Assembly: GCA_965216395.1 (NCBI GenBank)
Contig: OZ244156.1
Coordinates: forward strand, 1,550,001 to 1,614,000
Origin: CAZBXD01 sp965216395
Lineage (GTDB): Bacteria; Pseudomonadota; Alphaproteobacteria; Micavibrionales; SZUA-601
Direction: 5' to 3'
Length of the DNA stretch: 64,000 nt
The position numbers and the translations under genes are program-made. Every line of letters starts with the position of its first letter. Position 1 is the first letter of the stretch. Positions 33,955 to 42,301 of this stretch are shown piece by piece. The notes beneath the pieces were generated by a model. The model did no database searches. It saw nothing but the letters and a program-made list of their open reading frames with translations, and was not told the DNA's origin.

Positions 33955-34365
33955 ATGCGTCAAACGGCCCGCGGTCTTGTGATTACCAAAGATCAGAAAA
34001 TTTGTCTGATGAAACGCGTCAAAAATGGTCAGACCTATTACACGGTTCTTGGCGGCGGTGTCGAACCGGGTGAAACAGTCCTTGACGCATTAAAACGTGA
34101 GCTTATAGAAGAAGCGGGTATTATTATTGATCTCAATGACGCAGAATTTATTGATAGTCTTATGTACGGCACACAAAAAGATATGTTTTTTACATGTCGA
34201 GAAATCGGCCGGACAGAAATAACCGGCGCAGAATATCAAAAATCAACACCGGAAAATTCGTATGAACTGGTAGAATTAACGCTCAATGAGTTTAGCGCTG
34301 TTAATCTGTTACCATCACAATTAAAACCGACACTTATATCAGCCGTTGAAAGGATGACCGCATGA
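33955..34365 (+). CDS. Nudix hydrolase
   Basis: A 136-residue hydrolase of nucleoside diphosphate derivatives. The Nudix box GGVEPGETVLDALKRELIEEAG fits G-x5-E-x7-RE-U-x-EE-x-G exactly (about residues 36-58). It starts 2 bp after rph and its stop overlaps the next start, so translation is coupled. Substrate unknown; the neighbour rdgB removes faulty nucleotides, so a housecleaning role fits. Confidence 0.92.
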   Translation: MRQTARGLVITKDQKICLMKRVKNGQTYYTVLGGGVEPGETVLDALKRELIEEAGIIIDLNDAEFIDSLMYGTQKDMFFTCREIGRTEITGAEYQKSTPENSYELVELTLNEFSAVNLLPSQLKPTLISAVERMTA

Positions 34366-34970
34366 CCCATCAAATCGAACCATCTCTCGCGCGCTCATTT
34401 TATTTTATCCGCCATGGACAGACGGATTGGAATTTGGAGGGGCGGATGCAAGGACAAACAGATATTCCTCTTAATAATACAGGCCGTGAGCAAGCCCATG
34501 CTGCGATTCCTTATTTTAAAGATTTAGACATTGATTTAATTGTTTCAAGTCCTTTAAGTAGGGCTTATGAAACGGCTGAAATTATCAATCAAACCATTAA
34601 GGTACCAATAAAAACAAATAAAGATTTACGTGAAAGAAGTTTTGGGTCTAATGAAGGTCGAGTAGCTAAAGTGGTTAAGGAAGAATATGCTCGAAACCAA
34701 AACATGAAGGTTCAGATTGATTTTAATGGCTTTCCGCAATCTCTTGATGCGGAAGCTTCTGATGATTATAAAAATCGCTTGTTTGCTGCGTTGGATGATA
34801 TATTGACTGAATTTGATTCAGAAAAAATTTTAATTAGCGCCCATAATGGATTTTTTAAAGTAATGAGTCATATTTTAGTTGATGATGCTTCCCCATGTGA
34901 AAACGGCGTCCCCTATTTCTTTGAAAAACGCGTCGATAATACATGGAATATTCAAAAGGTTACACTATGA
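34362..34970 (+). CDS. Histidine phosphatase (phosphoglycerate mutase-like)
   Basis: A 202-residue protein of the histidine phosphatase superfamily. The catalytic motif FYFIRHGQTDWNLEGRMQG is at about 12-30, with the second arginine in VSSPLSRAYETAE, the acid in LRERSFG and the second histidine in ILISAHNGFF. The substrate cannot be told. It overlaps the Nudix gene by 4 bp and rdgB by 4 bp (ATGA), forming a tight operon. Confidence 0.9.
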   Translation: MTHQIEPSLARSFYFIRHGQTDWNLEGRMQGQTDIPLNNTGREQAHAAIPYFKDLDIDLIVSSPLSRAYETAEIINQTIKVPIKTNKDLRERSFGSNEGRVAKVVKEEYARNQNMKVQIDFNGFPQSLDAEASDDYKNRLFAALDDILTEFDSEKILISAHNGFFKVMSHILVDDASPCENGVPYFFEKRVDNTWNIQKVTL

Positions 34971-35560
34971 CTCGAAAATTTGCTGGAAGTGAACTGCTTA
35001 TTGCCACCCATAATGCGGGCAAAGTGGCGGAGTTTCAAAAGATGCTCGGCGGTAATATCACCATTAAAATGGCCAGTGATCTTGATTTACCCGATGTTGA
35101 AGAAACTGGCACCACCTATTTAGAAAATGCGCATTTAAAAGCTTCGGCGGGGGCGCAGTTTTCTGGTTTACCGACCTTGGCCGATGATAGTGGTTTTGCC
35201 ATTGACGCGTTGGATGGGCGGCCGGGTCTGTACTCGGCGCGTTTTATCAAAAAAATGGGCAGTGCGGAAAAAGCCTTTGCCGCGTTGCATGAGGAATTAG
35301 GGGATCGTGATCGCACGGCGCGGTTTATTTGTGTGCTTTGTTTGGCCTGGCCGGATGGTCATTATGAACATGTCCGTGGCGAGGTGGTGGGACAATTTAT
35401 TTATCCGATGCGTGGGCGTGCGGGGTTTGGGTATGATCCACTGTTTATCCCCGAAAATCAGAACCGAACATTTGGTGAAATGACGGGTGATGAAAAAAAT
35501 ATTTTTTCCCATCGCCGACAAGCCATCGAAAAAATCTTACAGAAATGTTTTACTCAATAG
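34967..35560 (+). CDS. rdgB: XTP/dITP pyrophosphatase RdgB (HAM1)
   Basis: Removes non-canonical purine nucleoside triphosphates. The ATG at 34967 overlaps the preceding stop as ATGA and gives 197 residues; the longer frame to 34943 lies inside the phosphatase gene. Motifs are LLIATHNAGKVAEF, TLADDSGFAIDALDGRPGLY split by little, and GRAGFGYDPLFIP followed by FGEM and SHRRQA. Its 3' end overlaps the convergent solute-binding protein gene by 11 bp. Confidence 0.95.
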   Translation: MTRKFAGSELLIATHNAGKVAEFQKMLGGNITIKMASDLDLPDVEETGTTYLENAHLKASAGAQFSGLPTLADDSGFAIDALDGRPGLYSARFIKKMGSAEKAFAALHEELGDRDRTARFICVLCLAWPDGHYEHVRGEVVGQFIYPMRGRAGFGYDPLFIPENQNRTFGEMTGDEKNIFSHRRQAIEKILQKCFTQ

Positions 35561-36374
35561 CGGATTTGGCAACCACAACCCCGTCAATTTCGTGTTTATC
35601 AATTAAGTTTTGGATGGTACCATCATTGATCAGATCGCGTAGAATTCCGTTTAACGCATTCAAAAGATGAAATTCACCCAAAGCCAGCGGGATTTGTACC
35701 TGTTTCATGACCACGGGTTGATCGGAAATTTTGACAATTTTATCGGGGTTATTGGTTATAAAAGCGTTCATTTCGGCCTCATCCATAATGATGAAATCCG
35801 CCTTTTTCGTCACAACAGCCATAATCATTTCTGGGGTCATTGAAGAAGGGGCAAACATTTCACGTTCCGCCATTGGGAAACGATTGCGCAGGATTTTTTC
35901 CGTGGCATCGCCATCGACCGCCACGCCTTTGAATTGGTTATTGTTAAGGTTTTCAAGGGATTGTCCCTGTAGCCGTTGATCATCAATGCGCCCATAAGCA
36001 TAAAGAGCGTTGTAAAATACTGGGTCACTGAGCAACATATTGCGGCGTTTCCCCCCATCAGGCCACACACCAGGGCAGAATATATCTACTTTTTTTGTGG
36101 TTACGGCCTCGTTGACTTGCCCCCATTGAATCGGCATTTTCCATTCAACCGCAACATCTAATTCTTGGGCGATAAGACCCCATAGATCATAGAAGAAACC
36201 AGAAAATTCACCACTATTGGCATCAATATTGAAAAATTGTGGCCATTCGGTATAGCCACATTGAATGGTTTCAGACGCTTTGATTTTATTAAAAACGGAA
36301 TCCGCATGGGCATGTATCGTAAAACCCGTACATAAAAAAACACATAAAATTAAAAATGCTAAGCGGATCTTCAT
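35550..36374 (-). CDS. Periplasmic solute-binding protein, family 3
   Basis: A 274-residue secreted protein with a signal peptide (MKIRLAFLILCVFLCTGFT, cleavage probably after AHA) and the two-lobe amino-acid-binding fold: SETIQCGYTEWPQFF, NSGEFSGFFYDLWGLIAQEL, DIFCPGVWPDG and KADFIIMDEAEMNAFI. No permease or ATPase gene is adjacent, so it may serve a distant transporter or act as a sensor partner. AGGAG precedes the ATG. It lies antisense between rdgB and the HemW relative, which are usually neighbours. Confidence 0.85.
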   Translation of the reverse strand: MKIRLAFLILCVFLCTGFTIHAHADSVFNKIKASETIQCGYTEWPQFFNIDANSGEFSGFFYDLWGLIAQELDVAVEWKMPIQWGQVNEAVTTKKVDIFCPGVWPDGGKRRNMLLSDPVFYNALYAYGRIDDQRLQGQSLENLNNNQFKGVAVDGDATEKILRNRFPMAEREMFAPSSMTPEMIMAVVTKKADFIIMDEAEMNAFITNNPDKIVKISDQPVVMKQVQIPLALGEFHLLNALNGILRDLINDGTIQNLIDKHEIDGVVVAKSAIE

Positions 36375-36440
36375 CCTTTTCTCCTATAATCTTTGTTGAT
36401 CTTTTCTTTATTTTATAGTGTGTCGTGGCTGTCTGTCAAA

Positions 36441-37277
36441 ATGTATAATCTTTTTGTTGAAATCGGGGATGGGTGTGACCCCCTTAAAGGCTTAAAAAAC
36501 TGGTCAAACCGGTTGGAAAAACCAGTGCTTGAGACGGTTTATTTATCGGTGACTGACCCCTTGCCAATTCAAAATATTTTAGAAATTTTTCAGCACGTAA
36601 AACAGCTCTATCATTTACCTGAACAGGCTGAGGTGACGTTGGAAATGGATCCGCAATATTTATCAATGTTGAGTTTGCGTGCCATTTACGGTGTCGGTAT
36701 CAACCGTTTGAGCCTTACAAAACCCAATTGTGATCACATTTTAGAGGGGTTTACATTCTTTGACAGCGTCAATATTGATGGTTGGTTTTTTGATGGGGTA
36801 CAGCATTTATCCCGTTATGATTTACGAGATTTTGAACAATTTGAACAGGTGCGCTTGGCGTTGGTATCACAAAAATTTTTCCCTTATGATCGTTACCATT
36901 TTTGCCATCCTGGCGCGGTGTGTCAGTATCTTAAAAATATTCTTGAATACCGCCCTTATATCGGGATTGGCGCCCATGCGCATGGGCGTCTTCAACAGGG
37001 GGATTCTTGGGTGGCCACTCATGGCGAGGGTGCGCATCGTTTATCTGAGCGAGAATTTTTTGAGGAGTTTTTATTACAAAATTTCTCTCTTTATCCCGGC
37101 ATTGATTCAACATGGTGTCAACAAATGACCGGGCGTATGCCACGCAATTTCTTTGATCGGAAACAATGGCAGGATTGGGTGGACAAAAAACAAATCGATT
37201 TTTCTGGGAACCGTGTTTATCTTTCTGGTGAGATGTTTTTTACACCAGAAAAAATCATCGCTGAAATCAAGATATAA
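36441..37277 (+). CDS. HemW-like protein without the radical-SAM FeS cysteines
   Basis: A 278-residue protein started at the ATG at 36441; the longer frame begins with TTG. Its middle and C-terminal parts follow HemW: EVTLEMDPQYL, AIYGVGINRLSLT, the HPGAVCQYLKNIL region, PYIGIGAHAHGRL, and FFEEFLLQNFSLYPGID. The N-terminus, where HemW has the CxxxCxxC loop that binds the 4Fe-4S cluster, reads MYNLFVEIGDGCDPLKG with no such motif, and GGGTP is replaced by SVTDP. It is therefore a radical-SAM pseudoenzyme or a relative kept for heme binding. The rdgB-hemW order supports the relationship. A canonical HemW may be encoded elsewhere. Confidence 0.75.
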   Translation: MYNLFVEIGDGCDPLKGLKNWSNRLEKPVLETVYLSVTDPLPIQNILEIFQHVKQLYHLPEQAEVTLEMDPQYLSMLSLRAIYGVGINRLSLTKPNCDHILEGFTFFDSVNIDGWFFDGVQHLSRYDLRDFEQFEQVRLALVSQKFFPYDRYHFCHPGAVCQYLKNILEYRPYIGIGAHAHGRLQQGDSWVATHGEGAHRLSEREFFEEFLLQNFSLYPGIDSTWCQQMTGRMPRNFFDRKQWQDWVDKKQIDFSGNRVYLSGEMFFTPEKIIAEIKI

Positions 37278-37665
37278 GAAGGCGAATCTTTTGTTCATAT
37301 TGATTGTAGATTTGATCAACTAAAGATATATCTTCAGCATTTTCAACCGTCTGATTGACAATATTTTCAGCATCCACATTGCTAATTGTTACATGTTTTT
37401 GTTTTTTTGAAACGATCACGTCTTTTCCAGTAATTTCTTTAATCGCCTCAGAAAGCGCGTTGACACATTGTTTTTTATATTTTTTCTTTTTCTTTCCATT
37501 GGATATTTCAAGATTATCTAAGGGCGTAAACTTCACCAACCAACCATGTTTTTTATGGCCTTGTTGTTGGATAGAAAATTCACTTTCAAAATAATCGCCA
37601 AAGGCTTGAAGTGTATCAAGTTCAATAATATTTTTTGGGGATAAAGTGGGTGTATCAGTGGTCAT
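37267..37665 (-). CDS. Protein of unknown function, 132 residues
   Basis: A soluble protein with an aromatic strand region (FGDYFESEFSIQQQGHKKHG), a lysine run (NGKKKKKYKKQ) and an acidic C-terminal helix (VENAEDISLVDQIYNQYEQK). There is no signal peptide. AAAGGT precedes the ATG and a TTGACA-type promoter lies upstream. Its 3' end overlaps the HemW-like gene by 11 bp. No family recognised. Confidence 0.7.
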   Translation of the reverse strand: MTTDTPTLSPKNIIELDTLQAFGDYFESEFSIQQQGHKKHGWLVKFTPLDNLEISNGKKKKKYKKQCVNALSEAIKEITGKDVIVSKKQKHVTISNVDAENIVNQTVENAEDISLVDQIYNQYEQKIRLLIS

Positions 37666-37702
37666 AAAAATACCTTTGTAAGATTAAATGTGAGATCGGT
37701 TT

Positions 37703-37732
37703 TATATACAAATTATATAGAGATTCTGTCAA
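37703..37732 (-). promoter_or_regulatory. TTGACA-type promoter
   Basis: Minus strand: TTGACA (37727-37732), an 18-bp spacer and -10 TATATA (37703-37708), with a leader carrying AAAGGT. Confidence 0.55.
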
Positions 37733-37830
37733 TTAAAATCTGAAATATTTTTTCACCTAATCTTAAGGTGTTTTATGCTTATATAGGGTCACTCTTATAT
37801 TATGCCCTTGTTCAGGAGAATTTAAAAATC

Positions 37831-38958
37831 ATGTCAAAAGATATTGTGATCGCTGGTTATAAACGCACCCCATTTCATTTTGCCAATAAAGGAGCCTTGG
37901 CGAAGGTGCGCCCCGATGATTTGGCTTTGGTCGCGGTCAAAGCTTTACTGGATGAGGCAGGTATTGATGGCAAAACGATTGAAGATGTGATTATGGGTTG
38001 TGCCTTTCCAGAGGGTGAGCAAGGTTTCAATATTGGCAAAATTGTGGCCCAGATGGCGGGATTACCAATCACCGTTGCGGGTGTCACGGTGAACCGTTTT
38101 TGTGGCTCCGCGATGCAGGCGATGCACATGGCTGCAGGTGCCATTCAAATGAATGCGGGTGAGGCCTTTATCTGTGGCGGTGTGGAAAGTATGACACGCA
38201 TTCCCATGGGTGGTTTTAATCCGATGCCCCATCCAGAATTTTATAAAGAATATCCAGCGGCCTATATGTCGATGGGTGAAACGGCCGAAAATGTTGCGAA
38301 AAAATATGCTATTTCGCGTGCAGATCAAGAAGAATTTGCCGTTGCATCACATCACAAGGCGGCCAAAGCACAAGAGGCGGGGCATTTTAAACAAGAAATT
38401 ATTGCTGTTGGCGATGTGGATAAGGATGGTACGATCCGCCCCGATTCTTCTGTCGAAGCTTTGGCGGAACTCAAACCCGCCTTTGATAAAGATGGTGTTG
38501 TGACGGCCGGGACGTCCTCACCGCTGACCGATGGTGCTGTGGCTACACTGGTATGTACGGCCGATTATGCGAAAACACATGGTTTAACAGTTATGGCGAA
38601 AATTAAATCCATTGCTGTGGCGGGATGTGCGGCTGAGATTATGGGTATGGGGCCCATTAATGCCTCGAATAAAGCCCTTGAACGCGCTGGTTTAGCCATG
38701 AATGATATTGATATTATTGAATTGAATGAAGCCTTTGCTTCCCAAGCTTTGGCCGTAATTCGTGAAATGAATATTGACCAGTCTAAAGTTAATCTGGATG
38801 GGGGTGCGATTGCGCTTGGTCATCCTTTGGGCGCTTCGGGGGCACGTATTACGGGTAAGGCGGCGCATTTATTACAAAGAGAGAAGAAATCATTAGCCTT
38901 GGCTACGATGTGTATCGGTGGCGGGCAAGGTATTGCAACAATTTTAGAGGCGGTTTGA
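37831..38958 (+). CDS. fadA: Acetyl-CoA acyltransferase (thiolase)
   Basis: Catalyses thiolytic cleavage of 3-ketoacyl-CoA, the last step of beta-oxidation. The ATG at 37831 has AGGAG upstream and gives 375 residues; the track start at 37768 is a GTG in the leader. The nucleophile is Cys91 (VNRFCGSAMQ), with GHPLGASGARI and the acid/base cysteine in CIGGGQG. The hydroxyacyl-CoA dehydrogenase partner follows after an inserted antisense gene. Confidence 0.94.
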   Translation: MSKDIVIAGYKRTPFHFANKGALAKVRPDDLALVAVKALLDEAGIDGKTIEDVIMGCAFPEGEQGFNIGKIVAQMAGLPITVAGVTVNRFCGSAMQAMHMAAGAIQMNAGEAFICGGVESMTRIPMGGFNPMPHPEFYKEYPAAYMSMGETAENVAKKYAISRADQEEFAVASHHKAAKAQEAGHFKQEIIAVGDVDKDGTIRPDSSVEALAELKPAFDKDGVVTAGTSSPLTDGAVATLVCTADYAKTHGLTVMAKIKSIAVAGCAAEIMGMGPINASNKALERAGLAMNDIDIIELNEAFASQALAVIREMNIDQSKVNLDGGAIALGHPLGASGARITGKAAHLLQREKKSLALATMCIGGGQGIATILEAV

Positions 38959-39747
38959 CGCTGGTTTTTTTGAACGGACATTCAGTTCAGAAATCAATGA
39001 ATCTTGAATTTCTTTCGCTTGATGTTTTGAAATCATTTTTATTTTTTTAATTTCTTTTGCGTTTATATATGCGATTTCATTTATATCCAGATTAAATTTT
39101 GAATATTTTTTTGCTGAGGCATAACACCATTGATCAAACTGATTTTTAGTAATTTTTTTATTAGCCATCAACTCTTCGAAAATACAATGGTTAGGGGCTT
39201 TATTACGTTGATTTCCTGTAATTAATTTTGCAGAGGCTATTCCAAATCCAGCCATAACAGATGATAAAAGTAAACGCTTTGAGTTTTTTGAATTTATGGC
39301 TATATCTTTCTTTTTCATAGCATCGAGCATAAATTTTGTTTCATCACTTTTATTTTCAATAGCAGAATGTAAACTATAGGCGGCGCTACCTGATCTAAAA
39401 AACATTGAGCAAACAATCATGTTTCCTGCGCTTTCTATATCTGTATTAATATTTCTTTTTTCAGCGTGTTCGATAAGAGCGATTTGTTTGCTTGTTTGTT
39501 TATTTTTAATAGCGAAAGCAAGTTTTAGAACAGCATGGTTGTTACTTGTCTTTACCGATTGAATCATATTTTTTGCATATTGTTCTATGTATTGATCTTC
39601 AGGACTAATATCGTAAAGAGAGCCATAGGTTTGAGCAATATTATAATGCTGAAAACCCATTTTGGGCTTATCCCATTGGTTGATTTGCGAAAAGCCGTTC
39701 TCGAGTTTTTCAATTTTTTCTAAAAGTATATGGATGTTTTCTGCCAT
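38944..39747 (-). CDS. Protein of unknown function, 267 residues
   Basis: A helical, Lys/Asn-rich protein. The N-terminal third is coiled-coil-like (IHILLEKIEKLENGFSQI). A weakly hydrophobic stretch (LLLSSVMAGFGIASAKLI) at about 160-177 may be a membrane or buried helix. It sits antisense between thiolase and 3-hydroxyacyl-CoA dehydrogenase, overlapping the thiolase stop by 15 bp. Leaderless expression from a TTGACATA promoter is predicted. No family recognised. Confidence 0.75.
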   Translation of the reverse strand: MAENIHILLEKIEKLENGFSQINQWDKPKMGFQHYNIAQTYGSLYDISPEDQYIEQYAKNMIQSVKTSNNHAVLKLAFAIKNKQTSKQIALIEHAEKRNINTDIESAGNMIVCSMFFRSGSAAYSLHSAIENKSDETKFMLDAMKKKDIAINSKNSKRLLLSSVMAGFGIASAKLITGNQRNKAPNHCIFEELMANKKITKNQFDQWCYASAKKYSKFNLDINEIAYINAKEIKKIKMISKHQAKEIQDSLISELNVRSKKPASNRL

Positions 39748-39754
39748 AAAGGAA

Positions 39755-39783
39755 TTATTATCAGCGATAAATAATTATGTCAA
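39755..39783 (-). promoter_or_regulatory. TTGACATA-type, leaderless-type promoter
   Basis: Minus strand: TTGACA (39778-39783) followed by TAAT, a 17-bp spacer and -10 TAATAA (39755-39760), then 7 nt (TTCCTTT) to the ATG at 39747. Confidence 0.65.
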
Positions 39784-39886
39784 TGAATTTTATTGTATGT
39801 TGAGTGTTTGATAAAAACTCTGTCTTAACTATTTGTCGGGTATAAAGAAAGTCTCAAAAAATTATTGGAACAGACTGGGAATGATC

Positions 39887-42265
39887 ATGGTTAAAAAAAT
39901 TGAAAAAGTGGCTGTTTTAGGCGCGGGTGTTATGGGTGCGGCAATTGCGGCTCACATGGCGAATGCGGGCTTGCCGGTTTTACTTCTGGATATTGTGCCA
40001 AAAGAAGGGGGAGATCGCAATGCAATCGCTAAGGGAGCCGTGGCGAAAATGTTGAAAACCAAGCCAGCCCCGTTCATGCATAAGAAAAATGCGCAATTGA
40101 TTGAATGTGGTAATTTCGAAGATGATCTGGACAAACTATCGACATGTGATTGGATCGTTGAAGCGGTGATTGAACGCCTTGATATCAAACATCAAGTTTA
40201 CGCCAATATTGATAAAACCCGTAAAAAAGGTTCCGTCGTTTCCAGTAATACTTCAACCATTCCTTTAGATAAATTGACCCAAGGACAATCGGATCAATTT
40301 AAAAAAGATTTTATGGTCACGCATTTTTTTAATCCGCCCCGCTATATGCGCCTTTTGGAAATTGTTCGTGGCAAAGAAACCCGTGTTGATGCGGTGGAAA
40401 TTGTGCGCCAATGTGCGGATGTTATGTTGGGTAAAACCGTTGTTGATTGTCATGATACACCCGGATTTATTGCCAACCGGATTGGGGTTTATTGGATTAC
40501 GGCGGGTATTAATGAGGCGATTGATCGTGGTCTGACGGTGGAAGAGGCCGATGCCATGCTTTCGCGGCCGATCGGTGTACCAAAAACAGGGGTTTTTGGT
40601 TTGGTTGATTTGGTGGGGATTGATTTGATGCCCCATTTATCGAAATCTCTACTCGACACATTGCCCCAAGATGATCCTTATCGGGATTTATATCGTGACT
40701 TGCCGATGATTGATGCCATGATTGCCGATGGGTATACTGGGCGTAAAGGTAAGGGCGGGTTTTATCGCTTAAACACGCAAGATGGTAAACGCGAAAAACA
40801 AGCCAAAAACCTAACATCTGGGGATTATGCACGGGCAACAAAATTAAAATTACCTGCGGCCAAGGCTGGTAAAAAAGGCCTACGTGCCGTGGTCGAATTT
40901 GGTGATCAATATGGCGATTATGTATGGGCGGTGATGGGTAAAACTTTACATTATGCGGCCTCTCTGCTTGGGATGATTGCCGATGATATTGTTGCCATTG
41001 ATGATGGTTTGAAAATGGGTTTCAATTGGAAATTTGGTCCGTTTGAGTTGATGGATCAACTGGGGACGGATTGGTTGGCACAAAAATGGGCCGAAGAAGG
41101 GAAAGATATCCCGGATATTATTGCCAATGCTCAGGGTAATCCGCTTTATCGGACCGAAAAGGGCAAACTGCAATTTATTGATGCAACGGGTTCTTATCAT
41201 GATGTCAAACGCCCCGAAGGGGTGCTGTTATTATCGGATGTCAAACGGGCGGTGGGCGATGTGCCATTGGCCAAAAATGCTTCCGCGTCATTGTGGGATA
41301 TTGGCGATGGCGTTATGTGTATTGAATTCCATACGAAAATGAATGCGGTCGATCAAGATATTTTTGCCATGTATAGCAAGGCGATGCAGATGATTGGCGA
41401 TGGCCCACAAGATAAGGATGGCGATTGGAAAGCCTTGGTCATTCATAATGAAGGCACGAATTTCTCTGCGGGTGCGAATCTCGGCTTGGCGCTTTTTGCT
41501 CTTAATATTGGTTTGTTCAATCAAATCGAAGATTTGGTGACCACGGGGCAAAATATCTATAAGGCGTTGAAATATGCCCCGTTTCCGGTTGTATCGGCGC
41601 CTTCGGGTATGGCGCTGGGGGGGGGATGTGAAATCCTGCTTCATAGTGATGCGGTTTGTGCGCATGGTGAAACCTATATCGGCTTGGTTGAGGTGGGCGT
41701 TGGTTTGCTCCCTGGTTGGGGCGGATCAAAGGAAATGTTGCTTCGCAACAAAGAAAAAATGAAAGCACCCAATGGTCATCAAATGGGGGGCCCCATGGCG
41801 TGGACAGCAAAAGCTTTTGAAACCATTTCATTGGCCAAAGTGGCCACCTCCGCGCAAGAAGCAATGAGCTTGCTTTACCTGCGCAAAGGTCAGGATGAGG
41901 TGGTGATGAATCGCGATCGTCTGTTGTTTGAGGCAAAGCAAAAAGCCCTCGAATTGGCGAAAGATTATCAACCGCCCTTGGCTGAAGAGGCGGTGATTAA
42001 ACTCCCCGGTGCATCGGGTAAATTAGCGCTCAATATGGCGGTCGAAGGGTTTCATAAGTCCGGCAAAGCTACCGATCATGATTTGGTCGTGTCCGACGCG
42101 GTGGCGCGCGTATTGACCGGCGGTGATACCGACCCGATTGAGGAAATGAGTGAGGATGATATCCTGAAATTAGAACGCGATGAATTTATGAAACTCATCC
42201 GTACCAAAGGCTCTCTAGCACGGATTGAACATATGTTGGAAACGGGTAAGCCGTTGCGGAACTAA
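39887..42265 (+). CDS. 3-hydroxyacyl-CoA dehydrogenase/enoyl-CoA hydratase fusion, FadN-like
   Basis: A bifunctional beta-oxidation enzyme of 792 residues, from the ATG at 39887 with GGGA six bases upstream. The dehydrogenase comes first (NAD motif VLGAGVMGAAIAAHMANAG near the start, then HFFNPPRYMRLLEIV and ANRIGVYW). The crotonase domain lies near residues 480-720 (NFSAGANLG, SGMALGGGCEILLHSD, GLLPGWGG). This order is the reverse of E. coli FadB and matches FadN-type proteins. With the thiolase gene just upstream it completes fatty-acid breakdown. Confidence 0.94.
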   Translation: MVKKIEKVAVLGAGVMGAAIAAHMANAGLPVLLLDIVPKEGGDRNAIAKGAVAKMLKTKPAPFMHKKNAQLIECGNFEDDLDKLSTCDWIVEAVIERLDIKHQVYANIDKTRKKGSVVSSNTSTIPLDKLTQGQSDQFKKDFMVTHFFNPPRYMRLLEIVRGKETRVDAVEIVRQCADVMLGKTVVDCHDTPGFIANRIGVYWITAGINEAIDRGLTVEEADAMLSRPIGVPKTGVFGLVDLVGIDLMPHLSKSLLDTLPQDDPYRDLYRDLPMIDAMIADGYTGRKGKGGFYRLNTQDGKREKQAKNLTSGDYARATKLKLPAAKAGKKGLRAVVEFGDQYGDYVWAVMGKTLHYAASLLGMIADDIVAIDDGLKMGFNWKFGPFELMDQLGTDWLAQKWAEEGKDIPDIIANAQGNPLYRTEKGKLQFIDATGSYHDVKRPEGVLLLSDVKRAVGDVPLAKNASASLWDIGDGVMCIEFHTKMNAVDQDIFAMYSKAMQMIGDGPQDKDGDWKALVIHNEGTNFSAGANLGLALFALNIGLFNQIEDLVTTGQNIYKALKYAPFPVVSAPSGMALGGGCEILLHSDAVCAHGETYIGLVEVGVGLLPGWGGSKEMLLRNKEKMKAPNGHQMGGPMAWTAKAFETISLAKVATSAQEAMSLLYLRKGQDEVVMNRDRLLFEAKQKALELAKDYQPPLAEEAVIKLPGASGKLALNMAVEGFHKSGKATDHDLVVSDAVARVLTGGDTDPIEEMSEDDILKLERDEFMKLIRTKGSLARIEHMLETGKPLRN

Positions 42266-42270
42266 CAGTC

Positions 42271-42297
42271 AAAAATTAATCCAGTGAATTAATTTTT
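42271..42297. terminator. AT-rich bidirectional hairpin
   Basis: A 10-bp stem, AAAAATTAAT/ATTAATTTTT, with a 7-nt loop lies between the convergent hydroxyacyl-CoA dehydrogenase gene and the 42302-43267 gene. Low GC makes it a modest terminator. Confidence 0.5.
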
Positions 42298-42301
42298 GGG
42301 G

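Noticed and set aside
35116..37143. Minus-strand frames opposite rdgB and the HemW-like gene
   Set aside because: They overlap conserved coding sequence throughout and have no start signals.
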